Of a stretch of 64,000 bases of DNA, positions 36,949-45,722 are shown piece after piece. How positions within the stretch are numbered: position 1 is the stretch's first letter; every line of letters begins with the position of its first letter. The notes beneath the pieces are model-generated. The model saw nothing but the letters and a program-made list of their open reading frames with translations, was not told the origin of the DNA and did no database searches. Origin of the DNA: Nonlabens sp. (GTDB taxonomy: Bacteria > Bacteroidota > Bacteroidia > Flavobacteriales > Flavobacteriaceae); assembly GCA_020630715.1 (NCBI GenBank), contig JAHDIQ010000001.1, forward strand, positions 1 through 64,000, in the 5' to 3' direction. The position numbers and the translations under genes were made by a program.

Positions 36949-36968
36949 CTATTGCAAAATTGCAATAG
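36949..36968. promoter_or_regulatory. Inverted repeat CTATTGCAA-AA-TTGCAATAG
   Basis: Perfect 9-bp arms with a 2-bp centre, 54 bp upstream of the TonB-receptor-like gene, in the 170-bp gap behind der. It has the size of a dimeric repressor site; no regulator can be named. Confidence 0.4.
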
Positions 36969-37064
36969 AAGTAGTTGTTTAAAATGGTTCTTTATAAAGA
37001 CCTCAACTAATCCATGTTACTACTTTAACAACTATAAGCTACTAGCAAAATTGTTGTAAACACC

Positions 37065-38366
37065 TTACTTTTTCCTCATGTAAACACTGATAGGTACACC
37101 ATGAAAATCAAAATTCTCACGCAGTTTATTTTCTAAAAATCGCCTGTATGATTCCTTTACATATTGTGGTAAATTACAGAAAAACGCAAACTGAGGTTGC
37201 GGTGTAGGAAGCTGTGTAATGAATTTAATTTTTACAAACTTTGCCTTTACAGATGGTGGTGGCCTGTTTTCTATAATAGGTAACATTACCTCATTAAGTG
37301 CACTGGTCTTGATACGTTTGCTACGATTTTTATATACCTCAACCGCAGTTTCAATAGCTTTAAAAATACGTTGCTTATTTAAGACAGATATAAAAACAAT
37401 AGGCACATCTGTAAATGGCTCCATTTGCTGTCGTATGTGCGCTTCAAATTCTTTGGCGGTATTTGTTTCTTTATCGACCAGATCCCATTTATTCACTAGG
37501 ACAACGATTCCTTTTCGGTTACGTTCTGCCAGCCAAAATATATTCTGTACCTGACCGTCAAAACCACGCGTCGCATCTAGAATAAGAATACAAACATCTG
37601 CATGTTCAATAGCGCGCACACTGCGCATCACACTATAGAATTCTAGATCTTCTTTTACCTTTTTCTTACGACGTATTCCTGCGGTATCTACTAAATTAAA
37701 TTCAAAGCCAAAACGATTGTACTTTGTATCAATAGAATCTCTAGTAGTACCTGCAATATCTGTAACGATGTATCTGTCTTCACCTATTAATGCATTAATA
37801 AAGCTGGATTTACCAGCATTAGGACGACCTACTACGGCAAATCGTGGTAAATCTTCATCCTCTCTAGGTGGCGTATCTGGTAATAATTCTACAATTTTAT
37901 CTAGTAAATCACCGGTACCACTTCCACTGATACTAGATAGCGAAAAATAATCTCCTAAACCTAAATTATAAAACTCATAAGCATCCTGCTCTAGTTTAGG
38001 ATTATCTACTTTATTAACCGCAAGTACGACTGGTTTTTTTGCCTTGCGCAACAGGTTTGCCACATCTTCATCCATTCCCGTAATTCCATCCATTGCATCT
38101 ACCATAAACAGGACTACATCTGCCTCGTCAATAGCAAGTTCTACTTGATGATCGATTTCTGCCTCAAAAATATCATCACTTCCTACCACATATCCACCAG
38201 TATCAATGATAGAAAACTCTTTTCCATTCCAGTCACTTTTCCCATAATGACGATCACGCGTCACACCACTAACAGCATCTGTTATGGCCTCACGACGTTG
38301 AATCAAACGGTTAAAAAGGGTAGATTTTCCTACATTAGGTCTTCCTACTATTGCTACTATGCTCAT
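37065..38366 (-). CDS. der: Ribosome biogenesis GTPase Der (EngA)
   Basis: 433 residues with two GTPase domains and a KH-like C-terminal domain. Domain 1 shows [21 protein letters not shown]; domain 2 [12 protein letters not shown] (about 181), DTAGI, NKWD (about 295). The C-terminal domain includes [18 protein letters not shown]. Der supports maturation of the 50S subunit. Length and motifs are normal. Confidence 0.97.
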   Translation of the reverse strand: MSIVAIVGRPNVGKSTLFNRLIQRREAITDAVSGVTRDRHYGKSDWNGKEFSIIDTGGYVVGSDDIFEAEIDHQVELAIDEADVVLFMVDAMDGITGMDEDVANLLRKAKKPVVLAVNKVDNPKLEQDAYEFYNLGLGDYFSLSSISGSGTGDLLDKIVELLPDTPPREDEDLPRFAVVGRPNAGKSSFINALIGEDRYIVTDIAGTTRDSIDTKYNRFGFEFNLVDTAGIRRKKKVKEDLEFYSVMRSVRAIEHADVCILILDATRGFDGQVQNIFWLAERNRKGIVVLVNKWDLVDKETNTAKEFEAHIRQQMEPFTDVPIVFISVLNKQRIFKAIETAVEVYKNRSKRIKTSALNEVMLPIIENRPPPSVKAKFVKIKFITQLPTPQPQFAFFCNLPQYVKESYRRFLENKLRENFDFHGVPISVYMRKK

Positions 38367-38433
38367 ACTGTTTTCTTTGCGGTTGCAAAGGTACGATTAA
38401 ACTAGGATGTAAGGTATGAAGTGGTTTTTATTT

Positions 38434-38449
38434 CGCTTTCGCGAAAGCG
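38434..38449. repeat. Palindrome CGCTTTCGCGAAAGCG, copy 12 (intergenic)
   Basis: Perfect copy between der and the polyprenyl synthetase gene, 67 bp upstream of the der start and 18 bp after the stop of the other gene. One of three intergenic copies. Confidence 0.97.
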
Positions 38450-38466
38450 TAATTACACGAACTCTA

Positions 38467-39444
38467 TTACTTTTTACGATCAATCACATAAGCGACCATC
38501 AATTCCAGTGATTTTTTATACTCAGAATCTGGATAGGTATTAAGAATCTCAAGCGCACGATCACGGTAGTCATTCATCGCGGTCACGGCATATTCTAGAC
38601 CACCATTTTTCTTTACAAAATCAATGACTTGTTTCACGCGTTTTTTGTCCCGATTATGCTTTTTAACAGAATTAATCAACCACTTACGATCTTTATCGCT
38701 AGCTATTTGCAAGGTATGAATAAGCGGTAAGGTCATTTTTTGTTCCTTAATATCAATCCCAGTAGGTTTACCGATGCGCTCATTCCCGTAATCAAAAAGA
38801 TCATCTTTAATTTGGAAAGCGATTCCTATCAATTCACCGAATTTGCGCATTTTCTCCACATCATCACTTTTAGGAGATACTGCGCAAGCGCCTAAACTAC
38901 AGCAAGCGGCGATAAGAGTAGCCGTTTTTTTACGGATGATATCATAGTAAACAGCTTCTGTAATATCGAGTCTGCGTGCTTTTTCAATTTGCAATAATTC
39001 GCCTTCACTCATTTCACGTACGGCAACACTAATGATTTGCAATAAGTCAAAATCCTCATTATCAATGCTGAGTAACAACCCTTTTGACAACAAATAATCA
39101 CCTACTAAAACAGCAATCTTATTTTTCCATAACGCGTTAACAGAGAAGAATCCGCGTCTTTTCAAACTATCATCCACCACATCATCATGGACTAAAGTCG
39201 CAGTATGAATTAATTCAATAACAGATGCACCGCGATAGGTACGTTCATTCACCTCACCATTTCCTATCATTTTTGCAACCAGAAAAACAAACATAGGACG
39301 CATTTGTTTTCCTTTACGGTTGACAATAAAATGGGTGATTCTATTAAGTAAAGCAATACGAGACGCCATGGAGAGTCTGAACTTTTCTTCAAAAAGTTCC
39401 ATCTCATGAGCCACAGGCTCTTTAATCTGCTCTACCATTTTCAT
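38467..39444 (-). CDS. Polyprenyl (trans-prenyl) synthetase
   Basis: 325 residues from the ATG preferred here (MKMVEQIKEP); a TTG three codons earlier is open. It condenses isopentenyl diphosphate into a long prenyl chain, probably the menaquinone side chain. The two aspartate-rich motifs are LVHDDVVDDSLKRRG and FQIKDDLFDYG, with GKQMRP for IPP binding. A TATATTTG element ends seven bases before the ATG. The promoter and first 23 codons occur again 1,520 bp upstream (see the repeats at 39376 and 40896). Confidence 0.93.
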   Translation of the reverse strand: MKMVEQIKEPVAHEMELFEEKFRLSMASRIALLNRITHFIVNRKGKQMRPMFVFLVAKMIGNGEVNERTYRGASVIELIHTATLVHDDVVDDSLKRRGFFSVNALWKNKIAVLVGDYLLSKGLLLSIDNEDFDLLQIISVAVREMSEGELLQIEKARRLDITEAVYYDIIRKKTATLIAACCSLGACAVSPKSDDVEKMRKFGELIGIAFQIKDDLFDYGNERIGKPTGIDIKEQKMTLPLIHTLQIASDKDRKWLINSVKKHNRDKKRVKQVIDFVKKNGGLEYAVTAMNDYRDRALEILNTYPDSEYKKSLELMVAYVIDRKK

Positions 39445-39462
39445 GTGTAGCAAATATAACTA
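39376..39462 (-). repeat. 87-bp direct repeat, copy A
   Basis: Covers the first 23 codons of the polyprenyl synthetase gene, its start and its -7 element. It matches 40896-40982 at 83 of 87 positions without gaps. The flanks outside the 87 bp are unrelated. Confidence 0.95.
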
Positions 39463-39485
39463 CACCTAAATGTAAACCGTACAAA
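39451..39485 (-). promoter_or_regulatory. Promoter of the polyprenyl synthetase gene
   Basis: On the minus strand TTTG (39482-39485), 23 bases, then TATATTTG (39451-39458). The start codon begins seven bases later, which leaves almost no untranslated leader. Confidence 0.6.
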
Positions 39486-39578
39486 CTAATCTTAAGAATT
39501 AGTTTTAAGTTTAACTATTCAAAAATTTTAGTTTTACTATTTATGAATAATCTTTTAATTTTTACAATTGATAAAGGT

Positions 39579-40625
39579 TTAATTCTTAATGAATTTTCTA
39601 GATATACTTCCTAAATCATTAGTCGTTGTCAACATGTATATTCCTGATCTTATGTTGCTTACATCAATTGTTGTTTGATCTGAATCTAAATTTAAAGATT
39701 TCACTATTCGTCCACTGGCGTCATAAATTTTTAAATCGCCAGGTCTAAAAGAATCTATAGTTAAATATAAAACATCATCTGTAGGATTAGGAAAAATGGT
39801 TAATTCACTTTGTAGAATCTCATCATTGCTTAATAATCCACTAACACCAACAGCTTTTAGTTCATAATCTTCAAAAAAAGCAGATGTAGAACCCACATTT
39901 CCAAAATTTGTACCAGGTGGAAGTGCTGTTCCTAGAAAATCAAGTTCTACAATTTGTTGACCAGGTACCCAAAGTGAATTAGGTATACCTATACTAACAG
40001 GCCTGGAGTCCGGATTCCAAAGTATTTCACCCGTATTAAAGTCGTATGAACATCTTAATGTATAAGTTGTATTTTGGGCTAAAATCAATCCGTTGGGTTC
40101 TAAACCAAAACTTAAATTTACAAGTGATCCTCCCATGTTTACATAAGCAACACCTATTAACTCTCTGGACAAAGAATCATAAGAATACCCTAAGGTAAAA
40201 TTAAAATTAGAATCAAACAATTGAATCCCAAAGTAATTTTCACTGGTAGTAGTAGATCCTGTATTAAAAGTATAAGTTAATTGAACGACATCATTGCCCA
40301 TCGTTCTATTATTCCATCTTGTTTGAAGCCCCGTTTTCCACATTGCCTTCCTTGCTGACGTCCCATCTGGACCAGTTATTTGAAGTTTTTTTCTGTTTTG
40401 TGAGTCTCTAATGATTTGGAAGTTATCATTATTATTGTTGGAAGTAGTTGAACCGTTAAAACTCTGGGCTGTCGTTAAAAAACCTCCTTGACCAGGAATG
40501 TTTCCAGCAATCGAAGTTCCTATATTTCCAACATTGAAAGTATTAAAGTCCTCACTTTCCAAAATTTGAGCCTCTGCTAGTGAAGCATAAAAAAGGATAC
40601 ATGTTAATAATATAATTTTTTTCAT
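39579..40625 (-). CDS. T9SS type A sorting domain protein, secreted
   Basis: 348 residues from the ATG that opens the signal peptide MKKIILLTCILFYASLAEAQ; an upstream start at 40679 would hide it. The central part is a lectin/jelly-roll-like beta fold (about 22-250, with FEDYELKAVGV at its end). The last 75 residues (ELTIFPNPTDDVLYL, IYDASGRIVKSL, GIYMLTT, KFIKN) form the type A C-terminal sorting domain that directs secretion through the type IX system. Ligand unknown. The gene lies alone between the two 87-bp repeats, which suggests it arrived with or after the duplication. Confidence 0.9.
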   Translation of the reverse strand: MKKIILLTCILFYASLAEAQILESEDFNTFNVGNIGTSIAGNIPGQGGFLTTAQSFNGSTTSNNNNDNFQIIRDSQNRKKLQITGPDGTSARKAMWKTGLQTRWNNRTMGNDVVQLTYTFNTGSTTTSENYFGIQLFDSNFNFTLGYSYDSLSRELIGVAYVNMGGSLVNLSFGLEPNGLILAQNTTYTLRCSYDFNTGEILWNPDSRPVSIGIPNSLWVPGQQIVELDFLGTALPPGTNFGNVGSTSAFFEDYELKAVGVSGLLSNDEILQSELTIFPNPTDDVLYLTIDSFRPGDLKIYDASGRIVKSLNLDSDQTTIDVSNIRSGIYMLTTTNDLGSISRKFIKN

Positions 40626-40838
40626 ATTAAAGATTTTATTTATGTTGCCAAAAATCGAGCCGTTACAGACTAAAACCAATTCTTGTAATTTAAAATTATC
40701 CGGAGTCTGTTGTCTTTGAGCTTAAAACTAATATAAATTGAAGATACTCAACATTGAAATTCACGAATTCAAAATATCATTTCATATTTTTAGGTAAGCA
40801 ATTCATTTTTATCAAAAAAAGTGATTTATAAGCCACTT

Positions 40839-40964
40839 TTATGCCGTCCTTTCCATTATAAAGTAACGTTTCCTAAAGATTAAAGACATAAAAAATCTGA
40901 ACTTTTCTTCAAAAAGTTCCATTTCATGAGCCACAGGCTCTTTAATCTGCTCTACCATTTTCAT
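40839..40964 (-). pseudogene. Truncated 5' fragment of the polyprenyl synthetase gene
   Basis: The second repeat copy contains an ATG and codons for MKMVEQIKEPVAHEMELF and a few more, identical to the first 23 residues of the synthetase. The homology then ends, and the frame runs on for 18 unrelated codons to a TAA, giving 41 codons. The promoter element is kept, so the fragment may still be transcribed. It cannot make an enzyme, since both DDxxD motifs are absent. Confidence 0.75.
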
Positions 40965-40982
40965 GTAGAACAAATATAACTA
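40896..40982 (-). repeat. 87-bp direct repeat, copy B
   Basis: Same length and orientation as copy A, with four mismatches, three of them clustered just upstream of the start codon. Lies in the 530-bp gap between the two T9SS genes. Confidence 0.95.
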
Positions 40983-41006
40983 GGGAATGCTAATTTCATT
41001 TACAAA
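40971..41006 (-). promoter_or_regulatory. Duplicated promoter in copy B
   Basis: TATATTTG (40971-40978, minus strand) with a TTTG 24 bases upstream (41003-41006). It points toward the fragment and the T9SS gene at 40625, so it could drive both. Confidence 0.5.
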
Positions 41007-41143
41007 TAAATTATAATGGCACTTAAACCTGGTTAAAGTATCAATTAATTATGTTTAATTTTTTGTCAAGATTAAATTACTATAATTTAACAGCGTATAA
41101 AAATTGTAATTTCATTGAAATTCATATCTTTAATCACACTTTA

Positions 41144-41151
41144 TAATTTTG
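41144..41151 (+). promoter_or_regulatory. -7 element TAATTTTG before the second T9SS gene
   Basis: Fits TAnnTTTG and ends four bases before the ATG at 41156. No strong TTTG partner is at the ideal distance. Confidence 0.45.
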
Positions 41152-41155
41152 TAAC

Positions 41156-42763
41156 ATGAAAAAAACTACTCTACTAGCAATAATGCTAATTATTTCTTCT
41201 TTATCATTCGGTCAGTTTTTAACTGAAGATTTTGAAAGTGGTACTTTTCCTCCTTCTGGATGGACTATTAGTACTACTAATCCATCGTTTACCTGGCAAA
41301 CTTCTACTAATGCAAATAATGGTAGTACAGGAAGCGCCGAGGTTCAATATGATCCTGCACTTGTTGCACAAAACGAAACGCTAATATCTCCAGCAATGGA
41401 TTTTACAGCAGCAGTAGCTCCAGAGGCTACTTTATTTATCAACATGAGTTATTTCTGGGCGGTTAGTCCTAACGATAATTATGATGTAACAATTAGCGCT
41501 AGACAAGGCACTACAACAACGCCTTTATGGTCTGAGAATGATCTAGGTGTTTTTACGAGTTTCACATGGATTGAAGTTAGCCTAGATCTATCAGCCTATG
41601 CCGGACAAAACAATGTCTTTCTGGAAATAAACTATACTGGAACCGATGGTGCATCCTTAAATATTGATGATATAATTGTTGAAGAAGCACCAGCTTGTGA
41701 TATTGCAAATAATCTGGCATTTACTTCTTTTACAGATACTACTGCTGATATAACGTGGGATAATGTAGGTAACTTCAATATAGAATTTGGAGAGTTTCCT
41801 TACACACAAGGTGGTACAGGTGGAACAAATATTACTGTAACAGCGGCTAACAGCTATCAATTCACTTCACTAACGCCAGGAGTTTCATACGATGTATTTA
41901 TAACTCAGGATTGCGGATCAGGACTAGTTTCTGGAACAGAAACAATAACAATAGGAACTACGCCTGGAACAGTGAATACTTATCCATATTCAGAAGATCT
42001 AGAGCCTGCAGCAAATCAAGCACTAATCTTGAACTTAGGAGTTTCTTTTGGAACTGCCACTACACAAGCTTGGGCTTTTAATTTAGACAACCTTACTGAT
42101 GGAGATACTACTAACGATTTTGCTAATAGTGGAACTGCGAGTTTTGTTTCGGGAAACACCTTTACAGATGCAGACACTGACGCTACGTTATTTTTTGGCC
42201 CATTTGACTTAACAGCCTCAGCTAATTATGATTTTAGCCTTTCTCAACGTGTGCTTGATGTTGCTAGCGCTACAAGACCTAATCAAGACATGGAATTCAT
42301 TTATGCTAGCACTATTGATGGTACAACAAATACGGTAATAGCTACTTTTGATGATATGAATAATACCACTTACCAATTAAGGTCAGGATCTTTTGTGGCT
42401 CCTTCAAGTGGCGAATTCTTTATAGGTGTTAGAGATAAATCTAGTGTTTTAACAGGTGTTACTATGGGAAATGCAATCTTCATTGATGATATAAGCTTAA
42501 ATCAAACCTTAAGCGTAACTGATATAGGTGGTAATGAGGTAAAATTATTTTATGACATCCTAAATGATGAATTAAAAGTAGAACTTTCTGAAGGCAATAT
42601 CTCACATGTGTCTATCTATAACCTTTTAGGGCAGCAGATAATTAATAATGAAGTCAATAGTAATAATACATCCATAAGCATGTCAAACAATACAGATGGT
42701 ATTTACATCGCAAGAGTAACATCTAATGGAAGTACAAAATCAGTAAAGTTTATCAAAAATTAG
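41156..42763 (+). CDS. Secreted choice-of-anchor J / fibronectin III protein, T9SS
   Basis: 535 residues. A signal peptide (1-20) is followed by a MAM-like 'choice-of-anchor J' beta domain (EDFESGTFPPSGWT to NIDDIIVEEAP, about 22-178), a fibronectin type III domain (about 180-270), a second jelly-roll region (about 275-455) and a type A sorting domain (FYDILNDELKVEL, IYNLLGQQI, GIYIARV, KFIKN). The protein should be secreted and anchored on the cell surface. It is divergent from the preceding T9SS gene. A strong bidirectional terminator follows. Confidence 0.9.
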   Translation: MKKTTLLAIMLIISSLSFGQFLTEDFESGTFPPSGWTISTTNPSFTWQTSTNANNGSTGSAEVQYDPALVAQNETLISPAMDFTAAVAPEATLFINMSYFWAVSPNDNYDVTISARQGTTTTPLWSENDLGVFTSFTWIEVSLDLSAYAGQNNVFLEINYTGTDGASLNIDDIIVEEAPACDIANNLAFTSFTDTTADITWDNVGNFNIEFGEFPYTQGGTGGTNITVTAANSYQFTSLTPGVSYDVFITQDCGSGLVSGTETITIGTTPGTVNTYPYSEDLEPAANQALILNLGVSFGTATTQAWAFNLDNLTDGDTTNDFANSGTASFVSGNTFTDADTDATLFFGPFDLTASANYDFSLSQRVLDVASATRPNQDMEFIYASTIDGTTNTVIATFDDMNNTTYQLRSGSFVAPSSGEFFIGVRDKSSVLTGVTMGNAIFIDDISLNQTLSVTDIGGNEVKLFYDILNDELKVELSEGNISHVSIYNLLGQQIINNEVNSNNTSISMSNNTDGIYIARVTSNGSTKSVKFIKN

Positions 42764-42785
42764 ATAGCTATTGTATTATTAACAA

Positions 42786-42826
42786 AAAGGCTAATTTCTT
42801 TGTAAGAAATTAGCCTTTTTTTTTTA
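42786..42826. terminator. Bidirectional terminator
   Basis: Stem AAGGCTAATTTCTT / AAGAAATTAGCCTT with a 3-base loop, Ts on the right and As on the left. It serves the T9SS gene (plus) and rlmN (minus). Confidence 0.93.
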
Positions 42827-42859
42827 GAATAAAGCTTAGGGTCTTACATATAGATATGT

Positions 42860-43900
42860 CTATGACTTATTAGCTAATTGTCCACACGCAGCGTCGATAT
42901 CCTTACCACGACTGCGTCTAACATTTACTACAACACGGTTTTTCTCCAGTTGAGACTGATATAAGTCAATAGCTTTAGGGCTGGCCTGTTCAAACCTGGC
43001 ATCATCAATACTATTGTATTCTATAATATTAACTTTACAAGGAATTATTTTACAAAATTTAATAAGCGCATCTACATCTTCCTGTGTGTCATTAATACCT
43101 TTCCATACCACATATTCATAAGTAACTCTAGTACCCGTTTTTTCGTACCAGTATTTGAGCGCTTCTTTAATATCATCTAAAGGAAACTGATCGTTAAATG
43201 GCATAATTTTTACGCGCTTTTCATCGATAGCGCTATGAAGAGATAGCGCTAAGTTAAATTTAGGGCGATCATCTGCAAGCTTTTTCATCATTTTAGGCAC
43301 ACCACTGGTAGAAAGGGTAATTCTTTTAGGAGACATCCCTAATCCATCATCACCAGTAATCTTATCAATAGAAGCTAGAACATTTTTATAATTCATGAGT
43401 GGCTCACCCATTCCCATAAAAACAATATTAGAAAGAGGTCTACTGTGATAAGCGCGACTTTGAGCATCTATTGCTACTACTTGATCATAAATTTCATCAG
43501 GATTTAGATTACGCATGCGTTTCAATCGAGCGGTGGCACAAAATTCACAATTCAAACTACAACCTACTTGAGAAGAAACACAAGCGGTTGTTCTAGTAGG
43601 CGTGGGAATCATAACACTTTCAACGGTAAGACCGTCGTGTAATTTTACAGCATTTTTTATAGTACCGTCTTTACTGCGTTGCATGTGATCTACCTGGATA
43701 TGATTGATCACAAAATGGTCGTCAAGAAATGTCCTAGTATCTTTAGAAAGGTTAGTCATCGCATCAAAAGAGTGCGCACCTTTTTTCCATAACCATTCAT
43801 ATACCTGATTACCTCTAAAAGCCTGATGACCATTATTTGTAAAATAGGTTCTTAAATCGTCCCTAGAAAATTTTCTAATATCTACCTTCTCGTTGTTCAA
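42860..43900 (-). CDS. rlmN: 23S rRNA (adenine-C2)-methyltransferase RlmN
   Basis: 346 residues, a radical-SAM enzyme that methylates A2503 of 23S rRNA and A37 of some tRNAs. The cluster motif is CEFCATARL (CxxxCxxC with the preceding GCSLNCEF), with MGMGEPLMNY downstream, and the C-terminal VNVRRSRGKDIDAACGQL holds the second catalytic cysteine. The start is a TTG: MNNEKVDIRKFSRDDLR aligns with usual N-termini and no in-frame ATG precedes it. Length is normal. Confidence 0.95.
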   Translation of the reverse strand: MNNEKVDIRKFSRDDLRTYFTNNGHQAFRGNQVYEWLWKKGAHSFDAMTNLSKDTRTFLDDHFVINHIQVDHMQRSKDGTIKNAVKLHDGLTVESVMIPTPTRTTACVSSQVGCSLNCEFCATARLKRMRNLNPDEIYDQVVAIDAQSRAYHSRPLSNIVFMGMGEPLMNYKNVLASIDKITGDDGLGMSPKRITLSTSGVPKMMKKLADDRPKFNLALSLHSAIDEKRVKIMPFNDQFPLDDIKEALKYWYEKTGTRVTYEYVVWKGINDTQEDVDALIKFCKIIPCKVNIIEYNSIDDARFEQASPKAIDLYQSQLEKNRVVVNVRRSRGKDIDAACGQLANKS

Positions 43901-43910
43901 TGTGTATAAA

Positions 43911-43947
43911 TAAAAAACACTGCAAAATTAAGATATCTTGCAGTGTT
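43911..43947 (-). terminator. Terminator of the serine protease gene
   Basis: On the minus strand AACACTGCAA / TTGCAGTGTT, loop GATATCTTAATT, then a T run. Lies 23 bp after the protease stop and just before rlmN. Confidence 0.88.
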
Positions 43948-43969
43948 ATAGTTTGTAAAGAAGTTAAAG

Positions 43970-45637
43970 CTACTCTTTTATTAATTTTATAGATTCTGAA
44001 GCACTATCAGTATCTACTTTAATGAAGTAAACTCCATTTGCAGCTTCATTCATGTTTATCGTATTCGTACCTGCATCTAATGTTCCAGACATAAGAACCT
44101 GGCCTGATATGGTGTAGATAGCATAGCTTGCCTTCTCACTTATTTCAACTTTAAAGGATTCCTGTACTGGATTAGGATAAACTGAGATGTTAATATTTGA
44201 AATTGCATCATTACTACTTAACGTAGAGAAAAAGTCACCATCATATACTGTAACACCAGTGTTATCTGGATCTAACCAGTCTCTAAGTCTAGTTGCCGCG
44301 TTAAAACCAGCATTCCAACTTAGATCCATTTTTCCATACCAATCTTCTGTACCATTATCAACCGTACCATTGCATGCCGCAAAACCTCCTAATAATTGAC
44401 CTACAATTCTACCATTGGGATCAATTAAACAGCTACCTGATGATCCGCCTTCAGTAACACCATAATCCCAGTCTGCAATGCGCCAGCAAATAATACCTGT
44501 ATTTTGAGCATTTATCGTAGTAACCGTTTGATCATTCCTTGCAAGCTTCATAATATCGCCACTAGGATGATGCATACTCAATTGAGCGGTAGATGCTGTT
44601 GTGGAATTATTCCAACCTGCATAATATAAATCCCATGAGGCTGGTGGAGTTTGATTTAATTCAAATAACGCAACATCACTTGTACGTCTATTAGCTCTTA
44701 GAACCGCACCAGATATTACTCTAGTAGGATTAAGTGGTCCTGTTGTATTGGCAAAAGTTGCACAATCTGGCGTAGTTGTAAACCAGTCAAAACCAAAACT
44801 CCATCCACTGCCATTAAAACTAGCGCCAGCACCATCATTAGTATTTCCTAAACAGTGATCTGCGGTTAAAAAATACGGCGTTCCATCTTCTCTTACATTG
44901 TTTACTAAAGTTCCTGTACATAATCCAGCTCCATTGATAATAATCCTTGCAACTGCGTGTCTATAGTTATTTCTTATGGTAGTCCAGTCTACACCGTTTG
45001 TAGATCCTTGGTTTGGATTACACATTACATCTACATTACAAGCACCTGACTCATTTAATTTAAGAAAATTATCTTCATCTTTACCAAAACCTCTATATCC
45101 ATGTATCACTTGATCTATAGAAACTCTTCCTAATCCTCTAACATTTGATGGCTCATAATACTCTAACCAAATATTATCTCCATAAACAATCCAAGTACCT
45201 AAGATTCCATCTTCTTGATTCTCTGCATTTGTGTATGGCCCGATTCTGTCCGTATGTTCATCGTTATAAATGTATAGTTCTGCCCCTGCCGGTAAGTCAT
45301 ATCGATCCATCATCAAGTTAATCGTTTTTGCTCCTTGTGAAACGATATTTAAATGCCACATACGATCTCCATTTTGCAATTCAGTCCAACGTCCTGAATT
45401 AAATAGATCTAATTCAACATCTATTTTTTCACCAAAACGATAAGGTTTTGTAGGTATCCCTTCATCAACTAGTTCATCTTCCTGTTCAAGGGATGCAATA
45501 TCAATTGCAGGCATTATCTCTGCTTGTATATTCAGATTGAGATCCATGGACCAACTGCGAGGTTCTTTTTCATTAGTAACCTGAGCTACAGTAACAAACA
45601 TTACCAATAACGCGCAAAAAGTAAAGATTTTTTTCAT
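43970..45637 (-). CDS. Secreted trypsin-like serine endopeptidase, T9SS
   Basis: 555 residues from the ATG preferred here (a second ATG is one codon upstream, and a TTG start would lie before the signal peptide). After the signal peptide (MKKIFTFCALLVMFVTVAQ) comes a propeptide-like region, then an S1-type domain similar to lysyl endopeptidases: LTADHC (His261), RTSDVAL (Asp321), EGGSSGSC (Ser400), with several cysteines. The C-terminus is a T9SS type A sorting domain (VYPNPVQESFKVEI, IYTISGQVL, GVYFIKV). A secreted protease fits a polymer-degrading marine flavobacterium. Confidence 0.92.
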   Translation of the reverse strand: MKKIFTFCALLVMFVTVAQVTNEKEPRSWSMDLNLNIQAEIMPAIDIASLEQEDELVDEGIPTKPYRFGEKIDVELDLFNSGRWTELQNGDRMWHLNIVSQGAKTINLMMDRYDLPAGAELYIYNDEHTDRIGPYTNAENQEDGILGTWIVYGDNIWLEYYEPSNVRGLGRVSIDQVIHGYRGFGKDEDNFLKLNESGACNVDVMCNPNQGSTNGVDWTTIRNNYRHAVARIIINGAGLCTGTLVNNVREDGTPYFLTADHCLGNTNDGAGASFNGSGWSFGFDWFTTTPDCATFANTTGPLNPTRVISGAVLRANRRTSDVALFELNQTPPASWDLYYAGWNNSTTASTAQLSMHHPSGDIMKLARNDQTVTTINAQNTGIICWRIADWDYGVTEGGSSGSCLIDPNGRIVGQLLGGFAACNGTVDNGTEDWYGKMDLSWNAGFNAATRLRDWLDPDNTGVTVYDGDFFSTLSSNDAISNINISVYPNPVQESFKVEISEKASYAIYTISGQVLMSGTLDAGTNTINMNEAANGVYFIKVDTDSASESIKLIKE

Positions 45638-45677
45638 CATAATTAATTTTTCGTACCGCAATATAAAGTTTTCTAAA

Positions 45678-45713
45678 ACAAAAAAGCCGTTAAGTATTGA
45701 ACTTAACGGCTTT
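45678..45713 (-). terminator. Terminator after queA
   Basis: On the minus strand AAAGCCGTTAAGT / ACTTAACGGCTTT with a 5-base loop and a following T run; 10 bp after the queA stop. Confidence 0.92.
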
Positions 45714-45722
45714 AATTATGTA

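Noticed and set aside
38145-38405. 86-codon plus-strand frame over the der start
   Set aside because: It is the shadow of der on the other strand and has no start context or family likeness.
39484-39507. AAACTAAT / ATTAGTTT hairpin as terminator of the T9SS gene at 39579
   Set aside because: The stem is short and AT-only and is not followed by a clear T run; it also overlaps the promoter region of the polyprenyl synthetase.
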